A stretch of DNA of 53,426 bases from SM23-32 sp964434535 (GTDB lineage Bacteria; Planctomycetota; Brocadiia; SM23-32), in contig CAYSWA010000014.1 in the NCBI GenBank assembly GCA_964434535.1, positions 1-53,426 of the forward strand, given 5' to 3'. The notes beneath the pieces are model-generated. The model did not search any database. It worked only from the letters and a program-made list of their open reading frames with translations, and was not told the origin of the DNA. This document shows positions 16,838 to 24,682 of the stretch, one piece after another. A program made the translations under genes and the position numbers. Numbering within the stretch: the first letter of the stretch is position 1; each line of letters starts with the position of its first letter.

Positions 16838-17029
16838 CTGTCATCCCGAGCCCCGCTACACCCCCTGTCATCCTGAGCCCGGAGGGCGAAGGATCTCCGA
16901 CCAGGGCCTGGCCATGCCGGACCGAGGTCCTCGCGGGGGAGGCCGGCGCAGCGGCCCCGGAGGGCACCTGACAGGTACGTCGGCGCAGAGAGATCCCTCG
17001 CGGCTGACAGCCGAGCCGCTCGGGATGAG
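16838..17029. repeat. Palindromic TGTCATCC/GGATCT intergenic element
   Basis: TGTCATCC(C/T)GAGC occurs at 16839-16851 and 16866-16878, the second followed by GAAGGATCT (16888-16896). A reverse-complement arm, AGATCCCTCG to CTCGGGATGA, lies at 16991-17029. The two arms enclose about 95 bases and would form a large hairpin. No open frame is convincing, so it looks like a MITE-like or palindromic dispersed repeat. With the preceding repeats it accounts for most of the 527-base gap between the tRNA and the next gene. Confidence 0.55.
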
Positions 17030-17047
17030 AGCCGCTGGTCCGGCCGC

Positions 17048-17076
17048 TTTCGCCGGGCTCGCGCGCCTGCTATATT
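17048..17076 (+). promoter_or_regulatory. Candidate promoter for the DUF4159 gene
   Basis: TATATT (17071-17076) with a weak -35 TTTCGC (17048-17053) at 17-base spacing. Confidence 0.4.
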
Positions 17077-17123
17077 CGGGGATGTCCGTTCGGCGGTCCC
17101 GCACCGGCAGGTGAACGCGCGTC

Positions 17124-19331
17124 ATGACGTCCTTGCGGCCAGGGGTGTGCAGAGCACTATGCGCGCTGGCGCTGCTCCTGACGGCCCTCTGCGCGCCGGT
17201 CGGCGGGCGCGCCGGGGTGAACGCGTGGATGCTGGAGCAGCGCATCGAGGAGCTGGCCGCCGCCATCGGCAAGACCCAGCGGAAGGACGGCTCCATGGGG
17301 GGGCGGGCCCGCCAGTGGGCCGTGGGCGAGACGGCCCTCGGCGTGCTGGCGCTGCGGGCGGCCGGCCGCTCGACGCGCGACGGCGTCGTGCGCGGCGGCG
17401 CGGAGTTCCTGCTGGCGAACGACGACGAGGCGGCGCTCGGCACCTACCAGGTGGCCCTGCGCGTGATGGCGCTGGAGAGCGTGGATGCGGCGGCCTACCG
17501 CGACGAGATCGCCGAGGGGGCCGAATACCTCATGCGCGCCCAGCAGGGCTCGGGGGGATGGTCGTATCGCACGCGGGGCCAGACGGACAACTCCAACTCG
17601 CAGTTCGCCGTGCTCGGCCTGAACTCGGCCGCCCTCGCCGGCGTCGAGGTGCCCCGCGAGGTCTGGCAGAGCGCGCGCAGCTACTTCGCCGCCGCTCAGA
17701 ACGCCGACGGCGGCTGGGCCTACAGGGCCCGCTCCGGCCCCTCCTACGGCAGCATGACGGCCGCCGGGCTGGCGAGCCTCTACATGTGCGACATGTGGAC
17801 CCACGCCGCCGGCGGCCGCTGCGGCGTCTACCCCGACGAGCGCCGCGTGCGCGCCGGCCTGAACTGGCTCGGGCGGAACTTCAGCGTCACGAAGAACCCC
17901 GGCCACGAGATGTGGAAGTTCTACTACCTCTACGGCCTGGAGCGGGCCGGCGTGACCCTGGCCCGGCGCTACTTCGGGCGCCACGACTGGTACCGTGAGG
18001 GCGTCGAGCACCTGGTCGGCGACCCTCCGCCCATCGTGATCGCGCCGTCCCAGTACGAGTGGGGCTACCTGCGGGACTGCCTTTCGCTGCTGTTCCTGGC
18101 CAAGGGGAACGCCCCCGTGGTGATGTTCAAGGCCCAGTGGCCCGGCAACTGGGAGCATTACCGCTACGACGCCCGCTTTCTGACGCACTACCTCGCCCGC
18201 GTGTTCGAGCGGCAGTTGGACTGGCAGATCGTGCCCCTGGAGGCCGAGCTCGCGCAGCTCATGGCCTCGCCCGTGCTCTACGTCAGCGGCGACGGGGCGC
18301 TGACGTGGACGCCCGAGCAGCGCCGCCGGCTGCGCCAGTACGTGGACGCCGGGGGGTTCGTGCTGGTCGACTGCGCGCGGGGCGAGCCGGACTTCGACGC
18401 CTCGCTGCGGGAGCTGCTGCGCGAGCAGTTCCCCGATCAGGCGCTTGAGCCGCTGCCGGCCGAGCACCCGATCTACTCGGCGCACTTCGAGATACCGCGC
18501 AACCGGCGCCCGCGCCTGGAGGCGGTCCAGGGCCCGTGCTGGATATCGCTGCTCTACGCGCCCGACGGGCTGGCCTGCGAGTGGGACGTGGCCGCGTTCG
18601 ATCACGCCCACTTCAAGATGGGCGCGAACATCATCGCCTACGTCACGGGGATGGAGAAGCTCGAGGGCAAGCTCACCGAGCCGCAGTACTACCTGCCCGG
18701 CGAGCGGGAGGCCGCGCCGCGGCGGGGGGCCTTCACCCTCGGGCAGCTCGTGCACGGCACGCACTGGCGCCCCCACAAGCTGGCCTGGCGCCGGGTGCTG
18801 GAGCTGGTCAACGAGCGGGCCGGCCTGGAGGTCTACAGCGAGCCGCTGGCGATCCGCGCCGACGTGGAAAGCCCCTTCCAGGCGCAGATGATCTACGTGA
18901 CCGGCGTGGAGGGGATCGAGCTGAACGCCGAGACGCGCCGCGCGCTGAAGCTCTACCTGGAGCGCGGCGGCTTCATCTTCGCCGAGGCCGCCTGCGGCAG
19001 CAAGGAGTTCGACGAGGACTTCCGCCGGCTGCTCAGGACCATGTTCCCGCAGGAGGAGCTGCGCCCGCTGCCGCTGGGCCATCCGCTGTTCCATCTCGGC
19101 GAGGAGCTGGGCGAGGTGAAGTACAGCCCGGCCGTGCGGCGCGCCTCGCCCGAGCTGATGCGCCCCCAGCTCGAGTTCATCGAGCGGGACGGGCGGGCGG
19201 TGCTCATCTACAGCAGGTACGACCTGAGCAGCGCCATCGAAGGTCACCCCTGCTATAGCTGCCCCGCCGTGCTGGAGCCCTCGGCCAGCCGCCTGGCCGT
19301 CACGATCGTGCTCTACGGCCTGTCGAGCTGA
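17124..19331 (+). CDS. Exported terpenoid-cyclase-fold protein with two DUF4159 domains
   Basis: 735 residues with a signal peptide at 1-27. Residues about 35-290 form an alpha-alpha barrel of the prenyltransferase/squalene-oxidase repeat type; GGWSYR and DGGWAYRA are the repeated turns. The C-terminal part holds two DUF4159-like domains in tandem: one starting near SPVLYVSGDGALTW (about 385) and one near QMIYVTGVEGIELN (about 590). Each has the patterns LRxYVDAGGFVLVD / LKLYLERGGFIFAE, LLREQFP / LLRTMFP, PLPAEHPIY / PLPLGHPLF. This combination is frequent in Planctomycetota; its function is unknown. The cyclase catalytic DxDD is not apparent, so a binding or scaffold role is as likely as enzymatic activity. 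Confidence 0.82.
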   Translation: MTSLRPGVCRALCALALLLTALCAPVGGRAGVNAWMLEQRIEELAAAIGKTQRKDGSMGGRARQWAVGETALGVLALRAAGRSTRDGVVRGGAEFLLANDDEAALGTYQVALRVMALESVDAAAYRDEIAEGAEYLMRAQQGSGGWSYRTRGQTDNSNSQFAVLGLNSAALAGVEVPREVWQSARSYFAAAQNADGGWAYRARSGPSYGSMTAAGLASLYMCDMWTHAAGGRCGVYPDERRVRAGLNWLGRNFSVTKNPGHEMWKFYYLYGLERAGVTLARRYFGRHDWYREGVEHLVGDPPPIVIAPSQYEWGYLRDCLSLLFLAKGNAPVVMFKAQWPGNWEHYRYDARFLTHYLARVFERQLDWQIVPLEAELAQLMASPVLYVSGDGALTWTPEQRRRLRQYVDAGGFVLVDCARGEPDFDASLRELLREQFPDQALEPLPAEHPIYSAHFEIPRNRRPRLEAVQGPCWISLLYAPDGLACEWDVAAFDHAHFKMGANIIAYVTGMEKLEGKLTEPQYYLPGEREAAPRRGAFTLGQLVHGTHWRPHKLAWRRVLELVNERAGLEVYSEPLAIRADVESPFQAQMIYVTGVEGIELNAETRRALKLYLERGGFIFAEAACGSKEFDEDFRRLLRTMFPQEELRPLPLGHPLFHLGEELGEVKYSPAVRRASPELMRPQLEFIERDGRAVLIYSRYDLSSAIEGHPCYSCPAVLEPSASRLAVTIVLYGLSS

Positions 19332-19373
19332 GGCGCCCCGGGGCCCACGAGGGCCTCAGCAGGCGCGTGGCCC

Positions 19374-19402
19374 TTGCTTTGTGGCGGGGCCGGGGTTATC
19401 CT
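19374..19402 (+). promoter_or_regulatory. Sigma70-type promoter for the membrane protein gene
   Basis: TTGCTT (19374-19379), 17-base spacer, TATCCT (19397-19402). Confidence 0.5.
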
Positions 19403-19467
19403 GTCCGCCGTAGAGCGGGCGTTGCCGGATGGGTCCTGCCACTTGTGCGATCGCGGGCGGGTGAGCC

Positions 19468-20313
19468 ATGAAGCAGATCGCTAACTATCTCTGGCGGGTG
19501 GTCCTGGCGGGCGTGCTGCTGGCGCTCGTCTCGATCCCGGCCTTCCAGTTCTTGAACCGGTTCGGCGACGTGCCGACGCCCGAGGTGCCCGTTGGCGAGA
19601 TGCTCGCCATCCTGGTGCTGAGGGGAGTGCTGGTGGCGGCTGTGCTCGCTTACCCGACGGTCCGCTCGCGCTGGTCGGGCATTCAGCTCGCGGTGACGCT
19701 CTTCGTGGTCTACTTCGGCGTGGGCACGTTCGTCTCCGTCGGGCTGGCGGCGATCACGATCCCGGAGGTGATCACGCTGCCGCTGGCGGTGCTGTTCATG
19801 GCGCACGGCTTCCTGGTGGCGATGGCCTTCTCGCTGCTGCTGGTGCTGGTGATGGGCCGGATGCGGGGCGAGCCGGTCGGCACCGAGAGCGCCCGGCTGC
19901 ACCTGCCCGTGGGGGAGTGGCTCTGGAAGGTGGCGCTCTGCGCGGCCGTGCACGTGGGCCTCTACGTGGCGGCGCAGCTGCTGGAGCGCCCGCTCGGGTT
20001 CATGCAGGAGTTCTCCGCCGAGCACATGGCGCTGCCGCCGTGGCAGGCCGTCGTCCTCCAGGTGGCCAGGCCGCTCTTTGTGATCTCGTTCGTCCTTCCG
20101 GTCCTCAAGATGCTGCGCGGCGGGCGCTACGAGGCGGCCTGGTGCACGGGGCTGCTGCTCTGCGTGCTGGGGGGGATCGCGCCCCTGATGATCCCCACGG
20201 AGCTGATCGAGACGCGGGTGCGGGTAACGCTGATGGTCGAGCGTGGGGTCAGCGACTTCATCTTCGGCTTCCTGGTCGGCTACCTGCTGAGCCGTTCGCC
20301 GGGGGAGCGGTGA
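19468..20313 (+). CDS. Polytopic membrane protein of unknown function
   Basis: 281 residues with seven or so hydrophobic segments spread along the chain (for example near 10-26, 45-62, 72-92, 95-130, 150-168, 190-215, 220-240 and 258-275). The loop around 135-148 (GRMRGEPVGTES) is hydrophilic. I see no transporter, enzyme or receptor signature. It has its own promoter and lies between the DUF4159 gene and the DRTGG operon. Its start at 19468 is the first ATG after the promoter. Confidence 0.75.
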   Translation: MKQIANYLWRVVLAGVLLALVSIPAFQFLNRFGDVPTPEVPVGEMLAILVLRGVLVAAVLAYPTVRSRWSGIQLAVTLFVVYFGVGTFVSVGLAAITIPEVITLPLAVLFMAHGFLVAMAFSLLLVLVMGRMRGEPVGTESARLHLPVGEWLWKVALCAAVHVGLYVAAQLLERPLGFMQEFSAEHMALPPWQAVVLQVARPLFVISFVLPVLKMLRGGRYEAAWCTGLLLCVLGGIAPLMIPTELIETRVRVTLMVERGVSDFIFGFLVGYLLSRSPGER

Positions 20314-20326
20314 GGGGCTGCGCCGC

Positions 20327-20355
20327 TTGCCGCCGAGGGGCCCGCCCGTTACCAT
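20327..20355 (+). promoter_or_regulatory. Sigma70-type promoter for the DRTGG-receiver-fhs operon
   Basis: TTGCCG (20327-20332), 17-base spacer, TACCAT (20350-20355), 30 bases before the first start codon. Confidence 0.5.
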
Positions 20356-20385
20356 TCCCTAACAGCGCCAGAGGGCCGCACGGCC

Positions 20386-21516
20386 ATGAAGAAGCTCTAC
20401 GTCGCCGCCACCGAGCAGCACGCGGGCAAGACCACCGTCAGCCTCGGCCTGTTCCAGGCCGCCAGGCAGCGGGGCCACCGCGTCTGCTTCGTCAAGCCCG
20501 TGGGCCAGCGCTACGTGGTGGAGGAGGACGAGCAGGTCGACGAGGACGCGGTGCTCTTCAAGCGCGCCCTCCACGCCGGCGGGGCGCTGAAGGACATGAG
20601 CCCGATCACCATCCCACGCGGCTTCACACGCGAGTACATCTTCCACCGTGACCGCGAGGCGATCCACCGGCCGATCCTGGAGGCGGTCGGCCGCCTGGAG
20701 GAGGGGCACGACGTGGCGATCGTCGAGGGCACGGGCCACGCCGGCGTCGGCGCCGTGGTCGACTCCTCCAACGCCCAGGTCGCCCAGCTGCTCGGCGCCG
20801 GCTGCGTCATCATCAGCGGCGGGGGCATCGGGCGGTGCATCGACGAGCTGTTCCTCAACAGCGGCGTCTTCGACCGCTTCAGCGTGCCCGTGGTCGGGGC
20901 GGTGATCAACAAGGTCTACCAGGAGAAGTACGACAAGATCGACGAGGCCGTGCGCCAGGGCCTGCGCAACACGGGCATGCAGTGCCTCGGGCTTATCCCG
21001 TACCGCACGGAGCTGACCTTCCCCACCATGTTCCAGATCCAACAGGAGCACGACCTGGAGGTCCTCTGCGGCCAGGAGCACCTGGGCAACAAGGTGCGCG
21101 ACATCATCGTGGCCGCCATGACGCCACAGAACATGATCGACTACATCACCGAGGGCAGCCTGGTGGTGGTGCCCGGCGACCGCGTCGACAACATCCTCGC
21201 CTCCGTCAACGCCCACCTGATGACGCTCAGGCGCGACGTGCCGCAGATCGCCGGGCTCCTGCTGACCGGTGGCTTCGTGCCGCACCTGAGCGTGGTCAAC
21301 ATCCTCTGCGAGGTGGACGTGCCCGTGCTGCTGAGCGAGGCCGACACCGCCGCCGCCGCCTTCAACGTGCGCAGCCTTGTGCCCAAGATCACCGCCCGCG
21401 ACAAGGAGAAGATCGCGCTGGCCCACCACCTGGTGGAGGACTACCTGGACGTGGACGGGATCTTCGGCGCCCTCGGCCTGCCGGCCGCCGACGAGGCCGG
21501 CACGGGGGCGGGCTGA
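20386..21516 (+). CDS. BioD-like P-loop ATPase with DRTGG domain
   Basis: 376 residues. The N-terminal half is a dethiobiotin-synthetase/CobQ-like P-loop NTPase: ATEQHAGKTTVSLGL at residues 8-22, then VKPVGQRY, and IVEGTGHAG as a Walker-B-like segment. The C-terminal half (about 215-330) is a DRTGG-type domain (PGDRVDNILASV, GLLLTGGFVP). The same two-domain layout forms the N-terminal regulatory part of long phosphotransacetylases, but no acetyltransferase domain follows here. The start of an operon with a pseudo-receiver (3-base gap) and fhs suggests a link to C1 or acetyl metabolism; this is inference. Confidence 0.83.
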   Translation: MKKLYVAATEQHAGKTTVSLGLFQAARQRGHRVCFVKPVGQRYVVEEDEQVDEDAVLFKRALHAGGALKDMSPITIPRGFTREYIFHRDREAIHRPILEAVGRLEEGHDVAIVEGTGHAGVGAVVDSSNAQVAQLLGAGCVIISGGGIGRCIDELFLNSGVFDRFSVPVVGAVINKVYQEKYDKIDEAVRQGLRNTGMQCLGLIPYRTELTFPTMFQIQQEHDLEVLCGQEHLGNKVRDIIVAAMTPQNMIDYITEGSLVVVPGDRVDNILASVNAHLMTLRRDVPQIAGLLLTGGFVPHLSVVNILCEVDVPVLLSEADTAAAAFNVRSLVPKITARDKEKIALAHHLVEDYLDVDGIFGALGLPAADEAGTGAG

Positions 21517-21519
21517 GCC

Positions 21520-21903
21520 ATGGCGAGGGTCCTCTACGTGGATGCGAACGGCGAGCGGGCCGGGCAGGTGGTGGCCGAGCTGACCGCCCGCGGATACGAC
21601 GTCTCCGAGACCCGTTCGGCCGAACGCGCCATGCTCAGCGTCGAGCGCGACCCCGGCTACGACGTGATCCTGATGCACCTGATGCTGCCGGGCACCGACG
21701 CGGCCGAGCTGTGCCGCTGGCTCCAGCGCAGCAGCTCGGCGGGCGCCGTGCCGCGCGTGGTCTTCACCAGCCCCGAGGTCGAGCTGCGCCTGGACCTGAG
21801 CGGAAAGCTGCCCGGCTGGCTGCCCGCCGACCTCTACCTGCACGGCGTGGAGGACTACGCGGAGCTCGCACGGGCCGTCCACAGCGTGCTGGCCGGCCGG
21901 TAG
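21520..21903 (+). CDS. Degenerate response-regulator receiver domain protein
   Basis: 127 residues with the pattern of a CheY-like receiver: hydrophobic first strand RVLYVDANGERAGQVV, then DVILMHLMLPGTDAAELCRWL, then PRVVFTSPE. The phospho-acceptor position, normally Asp in DLxLPG context, is His53 here. The usual acidic pair after strand 1 is reduced to one Asp (VDAN), and the conserved Lys of strand 5 is missing (LYLHG). It has no output domain. It is therefore probably a phosphorylation-independent interaction module. It sits three bases after the DRTGG gene and 23 before fhs. Confidence 0.72.
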   Translation: MARVLYVDANGERAGQVVAELTARGYDVSETRSAERAMLSVERDPGYDVILMHLMLPGTDAAELCRWLQRSSSAGAVPRVVFTSPEVELRLDLSGKLPGWLPADLYLHGVEDYAELARAVHSVLAGR

Positions 21904-21926
21904 CCCGCAGACGAAGGAGAAAGGCA

Positions 21927-23615
21927 TTGCTCAGCGACCTGAAGATAGCCCAGCAAGCGGAGCTGCGCCGCATCGAGGACGTCGCCGCCGAGGCCGGCAT
22001 CCTGCGCGAAGAGCTCGAGCCCTACGGCGACTACAAGGCCAAGGTCAAGCTGGAGATCCTCCAGCGCCTCGCCGACCGGCCCGACGGCAAGTACGTGGAC
22101 GTGACCGCCGTCACCCCCACGCCGCTCGGCGAAGGCAAGACGGTCACCACCATCGGGCTGGGCCAGGCTCTGTGCCACGTCGGCAAGAAGGCATTCGCCT
22201 GCATCCGCCAGCCCTCGCTCGGGCCGGTCTTCGGCATCAAAGGCGGCGCCGCCGGCGGCGGCTACAGCCAGGTGGTGCCGATGGAGGACTTCAACCTCTA
22301 CCTGACCGGCGACAACCACGCCGTCAGCATTGCCCACAACCTCGCGGCCGCCTTCCTCGACAACGCCCTCAGGCGCCGCAACCGCCACAACATCGACCCC
22401 CGCAGCATCTGCTGGAACCGCGTGGTGGACCTGAACGACCGCTGGGCGCTGGAGGAGATCGTCATCGGTCTGGGCGACGGCTTCGTGCGCCGCAGCGGCT
22501 TCGACATCACCGGCGCCAGCGAGCTGATGGCCGTGGTGGGCCTCGCCGACGGGCTCCAGGACCTGCGCCGGCGCGTCGGGCGATGCATCGTCGGCTACAC
22601 CTACGATCGCCAGCCGGTCACCTGCGAGGACCTCGGCTGCGCCGGCGCCATGACCGTGCTGCTGCGCGACGCCGTCAAGCCGAACCTGATGCAGACGCTC
22701 GAGGGCGGCCCGGCCTTCGTCCACACCGGCCCCTTCGGCAACATCGCCCACGGCAACAGCAGCATACTGGCCGACCGCATCGCCCTGAAGCTCGGCGACT
22801 ACGTGGTGACCGAGAGCGGCTTCGGGGCCGAGATCGGCATGGAGAAGTTCATGGACATCAAGTGCCGCACCTCCGGCCTGGTGCCCGACGCCGTGGTGAT
22901 GGTCGCCAGCGTGCGCGCGCTGAAGATGCACAGCGGGGAGTTCCGCATCGTGCCCGGCCGGCGCCTGCCGAAGGACCTGTTCGAGGAAGACCCCGACGCC
23001 GTCGAGCGCGGCTGCGTGAACCTGCGCAAGCACCTGGAGAACGTCCGCCTCTTCGGCGTGCCCTGCGTGGTCTGCATCAACCGGTTCGACACCGACCACG
23101 ACTCCGAGCTGGAGGTCATCCGCCGGCAGGCGCTCGACGGGGGCGCGCTGCGGGTGGTGGTCAGCCAGATGTGGGCCCGCGGCGGGGCAGGGGGGGCCGA
23201 GGTGGCCCGGGCCGTGATCGAGGCGTGCGACGAGCCGGCCGAGTTCTCTTTCCTCTACCCCGACGAGATGCCGATCCGCGAGAAGATCGAGACCATCGCC
23301 ACGCGCATCTACGGCGCCGAGGGCGTCTACTACAGCCGCGAGGCGCGCGAGAAGATCGAGCAGTTCACCCGGCTCGGCTACGACCGCCTGCCCGTCTGCA
23401 TGGCCAAGACCCACCTGTCGCTCTCGCACGACCCGAAGCTCAAAGGCCGCCCCAGCGGCTACCTGCTGCCCGTGCGCGACATCCGCCCCAGCGTCGGCGC
23501 CGGCTTCCTCTACCCGCTCTGCGGGGACATGCGCACCATCCCCGGCCTGCCGAGCCGCCCGGCGGGCGAGCGCGTGGACATCGACGCCGACGGCAACATC
23601 GTCGGCCTCTTCTGA
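21927..23615 (+). CDS. fhs: Formate-tetrahydrofolate ligase
   Basis: 562 residues, the expected family length. It makes 10-formyl-THF from formate, THF and ATP, supplying purine and fMet synthesis or the Wood-Ljungdahl methyl branch. The P-loop TPTPLGEGKTVTT is at about 62-74; other signatures are RQPSLGPVFGIKGGAAGGG, TGDNHAVSIAHNL, VHTGPFGNIAHGNSS and FGAEIGMEKFMDIKCR. The start is TTG at 21927, seven bases after AAGGAG; no ATG is available in frame before the conserved region. No folD or other acetogenesis gene is nearby, so its direction of use cannot be told. Confidence 0.96.
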   Translation: MLSDLKIAQQAELRRIEDVAAEAGILREELEPYGDYKAKVKLEILQRLADRPDGKYVDVTAVTPTPLGEGKTVTTIGLGQALCHVGKKAFACIRQPSLGPVFGIKGGAAGGGYSQVVPMEDFNLYLTGDNHAVSIAHNLAAAFLDNALRRRNRHNIDPRSICWNRVVDLNDRWALEEIVIGLGDGFVRRSGFDITGASELMAVVGLADGLQDLRRRVGRCIVGYTYDRQPVTCEDLGCAGAMTVLLRDAVKPNLMQTLEGGPAFVHTGPFGNIAHGNSSILADRIALKLGDYVVTESGFGAEIGMEKFMDIKCRTSGLVPDAVVMVASVRALKMHSGEFRIVPGRRLPKDLFEEDPDAVERGCVNLRKHLENVRLFGVPCVVCINRFDTDHDSELEVIRRQALDGGALRVVVSQMWARGGAGGAEVARAVIEACDEPAEFSFLYPDEMPIREKIETIATRIYGAEGVYYSREAREKIEQFTRLGYDRLPVCMAKTHLSLSHDPKLKGRPSGYLLPVRDIRPSVGAGFLYPLCGDMRTIPGLPSRPAGERVDIDADGNIVGLF

Positions 23616-23626
23616 GCGGGAAGACC

Positions 23627-23866
23627 CCACCACGGAGCCACGGAGGACGGCGTCGGGATCAGAACGGAACGAGCCACCCTCGCGTGGTCCCTGACACTTG
23701 GGATTATGGGCCGCGGTTCGGTGGCACGGGCTTCCCGCCGGGCCGGAGGCCCCTCTGGGCCGGAGGCCAGCCCGTGCATCATGGCCAGGACGGCCACCGG
23801 TAGAATCAAAAGTCACAGGCCAGTAGTCGCTCGCCGTGCCGTCGTGGCCGTCTCTGCGTGGTGAAG
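23627..23866. repeat. Palindromic CCACGGAG-type element with internal hairpin
   Basis: The left arm (23627-23650) carries CCACCACGGAGCCACGGAGG. A rough reverse complement (23839-23866, ending TCTCTGCGTGGTGAAG) forms the right arm. Inside, GCACGGGCT (23724-23732) pairs perfectly with AGCCCGTGC (23769-23777), and GGGCCGGAGGCC occurs twice between them. No coding signal is visible. This accounts for the gap between fhs and fur. Confidence 0.5.
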
Positions 23867-23918
23867 TCGGCCGCGCCGGGGCGTCCTGTCCGGCCGGGCG
23901 GCCAGGCGATACAGGCCA

Positions 23919-23947
23919 TTGACATCTGCCGGGTCGTCGGTTAGACT
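23919..23947 (+). promoter_or_regulatory. Strong sigma70-type promoter for fur-feoAB
   Basis: Consensus TTGACA (23919-23924), 17-base spacer, TAGACT (23942-23947). The ATG at 23959 is only 11 bases past the -10 box. An imperfect inverted repeat, TTGA(9)TCAA at 23953-23969, spans the start codon and might be an autoregulatory Fur site; this is speculative. Confidence 0.65.
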
Positions 23948-23958
23948 CTGTGTTGAGA

Positions 23959-24444
23959 ATGCGTGTCAATAGCAAAAAGGCGGCCGGCGCCGCCAGCGAT
24001 GGAGGGGCCGCCCGTGCGTTTCGCGACTATCTGGCGCGGCGCGGCATGCGCCGGACGGCCCAGCGCCGGGCCGTGCTGCGGGCCGTGCTGCGGCGCGTCG
24101 GGCACTATGACGCCGACCAGCTCTACGAGGACCTGCGCGGCGAGGGAGAGCACGTCTCGCGCGCCACAGTCTACCGCACGCTCGGCCATCTGCGCGAGTG
24201 CGGCGTGGTCAAGGAGGCGCTCCAGTGCCGGGGGAGGGCCAGCTACGAGACGGTCCACGGCGCCGAGCATCACGACCACATGCTCTGCGTGGAGTGCGGC
24301 AAGGTGATCGAGTTCTGCGACGAGCGGATCGAGGAGCTCCAGCAGCGCATCTGCCGCCGTCACGGCTTCCGGGCGCTGGAGCACCGGATGGGGATCCGGG
24401 GCGTGTGCCGCGAGTGCCGGGCCGCCCGCAACAGGGAGAGCTGA
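23959..24444 (+). CDS. fur: Fur-family transcriptional regulator
   Basis: 161 residues. An N-terminal winged helix (about 20-90; RRTAQRRAVLRAVL, VSRATVYRTLGHL) precedes the metal-binding dimerisation domain with HHDHMLCVECGKVIEF and a second CxxC pair (VCRECR), which together form the structural zinc site and the regulatory site. Position directly before feoA and feoB argues for iron (Fur) rather than zinc or peroxide sensing. ATG 23959 (MRVNSKK) is chosen; GTG 23950 would lie at or before the predicted transcription start. The mRNA would have a leader of only about five bases. Confidence 0.9.
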   Translation: MRVNSKKAAGAASDGGAARAFRDYLARRGMRRTAQRRAVLRAVLRRVGHYDADQLYEDLRGEGEHVSRATVYRTLGHLRECGVVKEALQCRGRASYETVHGAEHHDHMLCVECGKVIEFCDERIEELQQRICRRHGFRALEHRMGIRGVCRECRAARNRES

Positions 24445-24678
24445 ATGGTGACGAACCTGGAGCGTATGGCCCCCGGCGCCAGCGGGGTGGTGGTGCGGCT
24501 GCGCGGCGGGCGGGGCATGCGCGCCCGGCTGGAGGCGATGGGGCTGCGCGCGGGCAAGCGAGTGCGTAAGCTCGGCTCCCAGTTCATGCGCGGGCCGGTC
24601 ACCGTGCTGGTCGAGGGCCGCCAGGTCGCCATGGGCCGGGGCATCGCCCGGCGCATCCAGGTGGAGGTCCCCGACTGA
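24445..24678 (+). CDS. feoA: Ferrous iron transport protein FeoA
   Basis: 77 residues, a single SH3-like FeoA domain that is required with FeoB for ferrous iron uptake. Typical signatures are GASGVVVRLRGG near the N-terminus, the RLEAMGLRAGKRVRKLG turn, and the closing VAMGRGIARRIQV strand. The ATG directly follows the fur stop codon and feoB begins 4 bases after its own stop, so all three form one transcript. Confidence 0.93.
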   Translation: MVTNLERMAPGASGVVVRLRGGRGMRARLEAMGLRAGKRVRKLGSQFMRGPVTVLVEGRQVAMGRGIARRIQVEVPD

Positions 24679-24682
24679 GGCC

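Noticed and set aside
16527..16967. Minus-strand open frame across the tRNA and repeats
   Set aside because: It runs antisense through tRNA-Ala and low-complexity repeats and matches no family.
17124..18000. Squalene-hopene or other terpenoid cyclase activity
   Set aside because: The repeats match the fold, but the catalytic DxDD motif is not visible and the protein carries a signal peptide.
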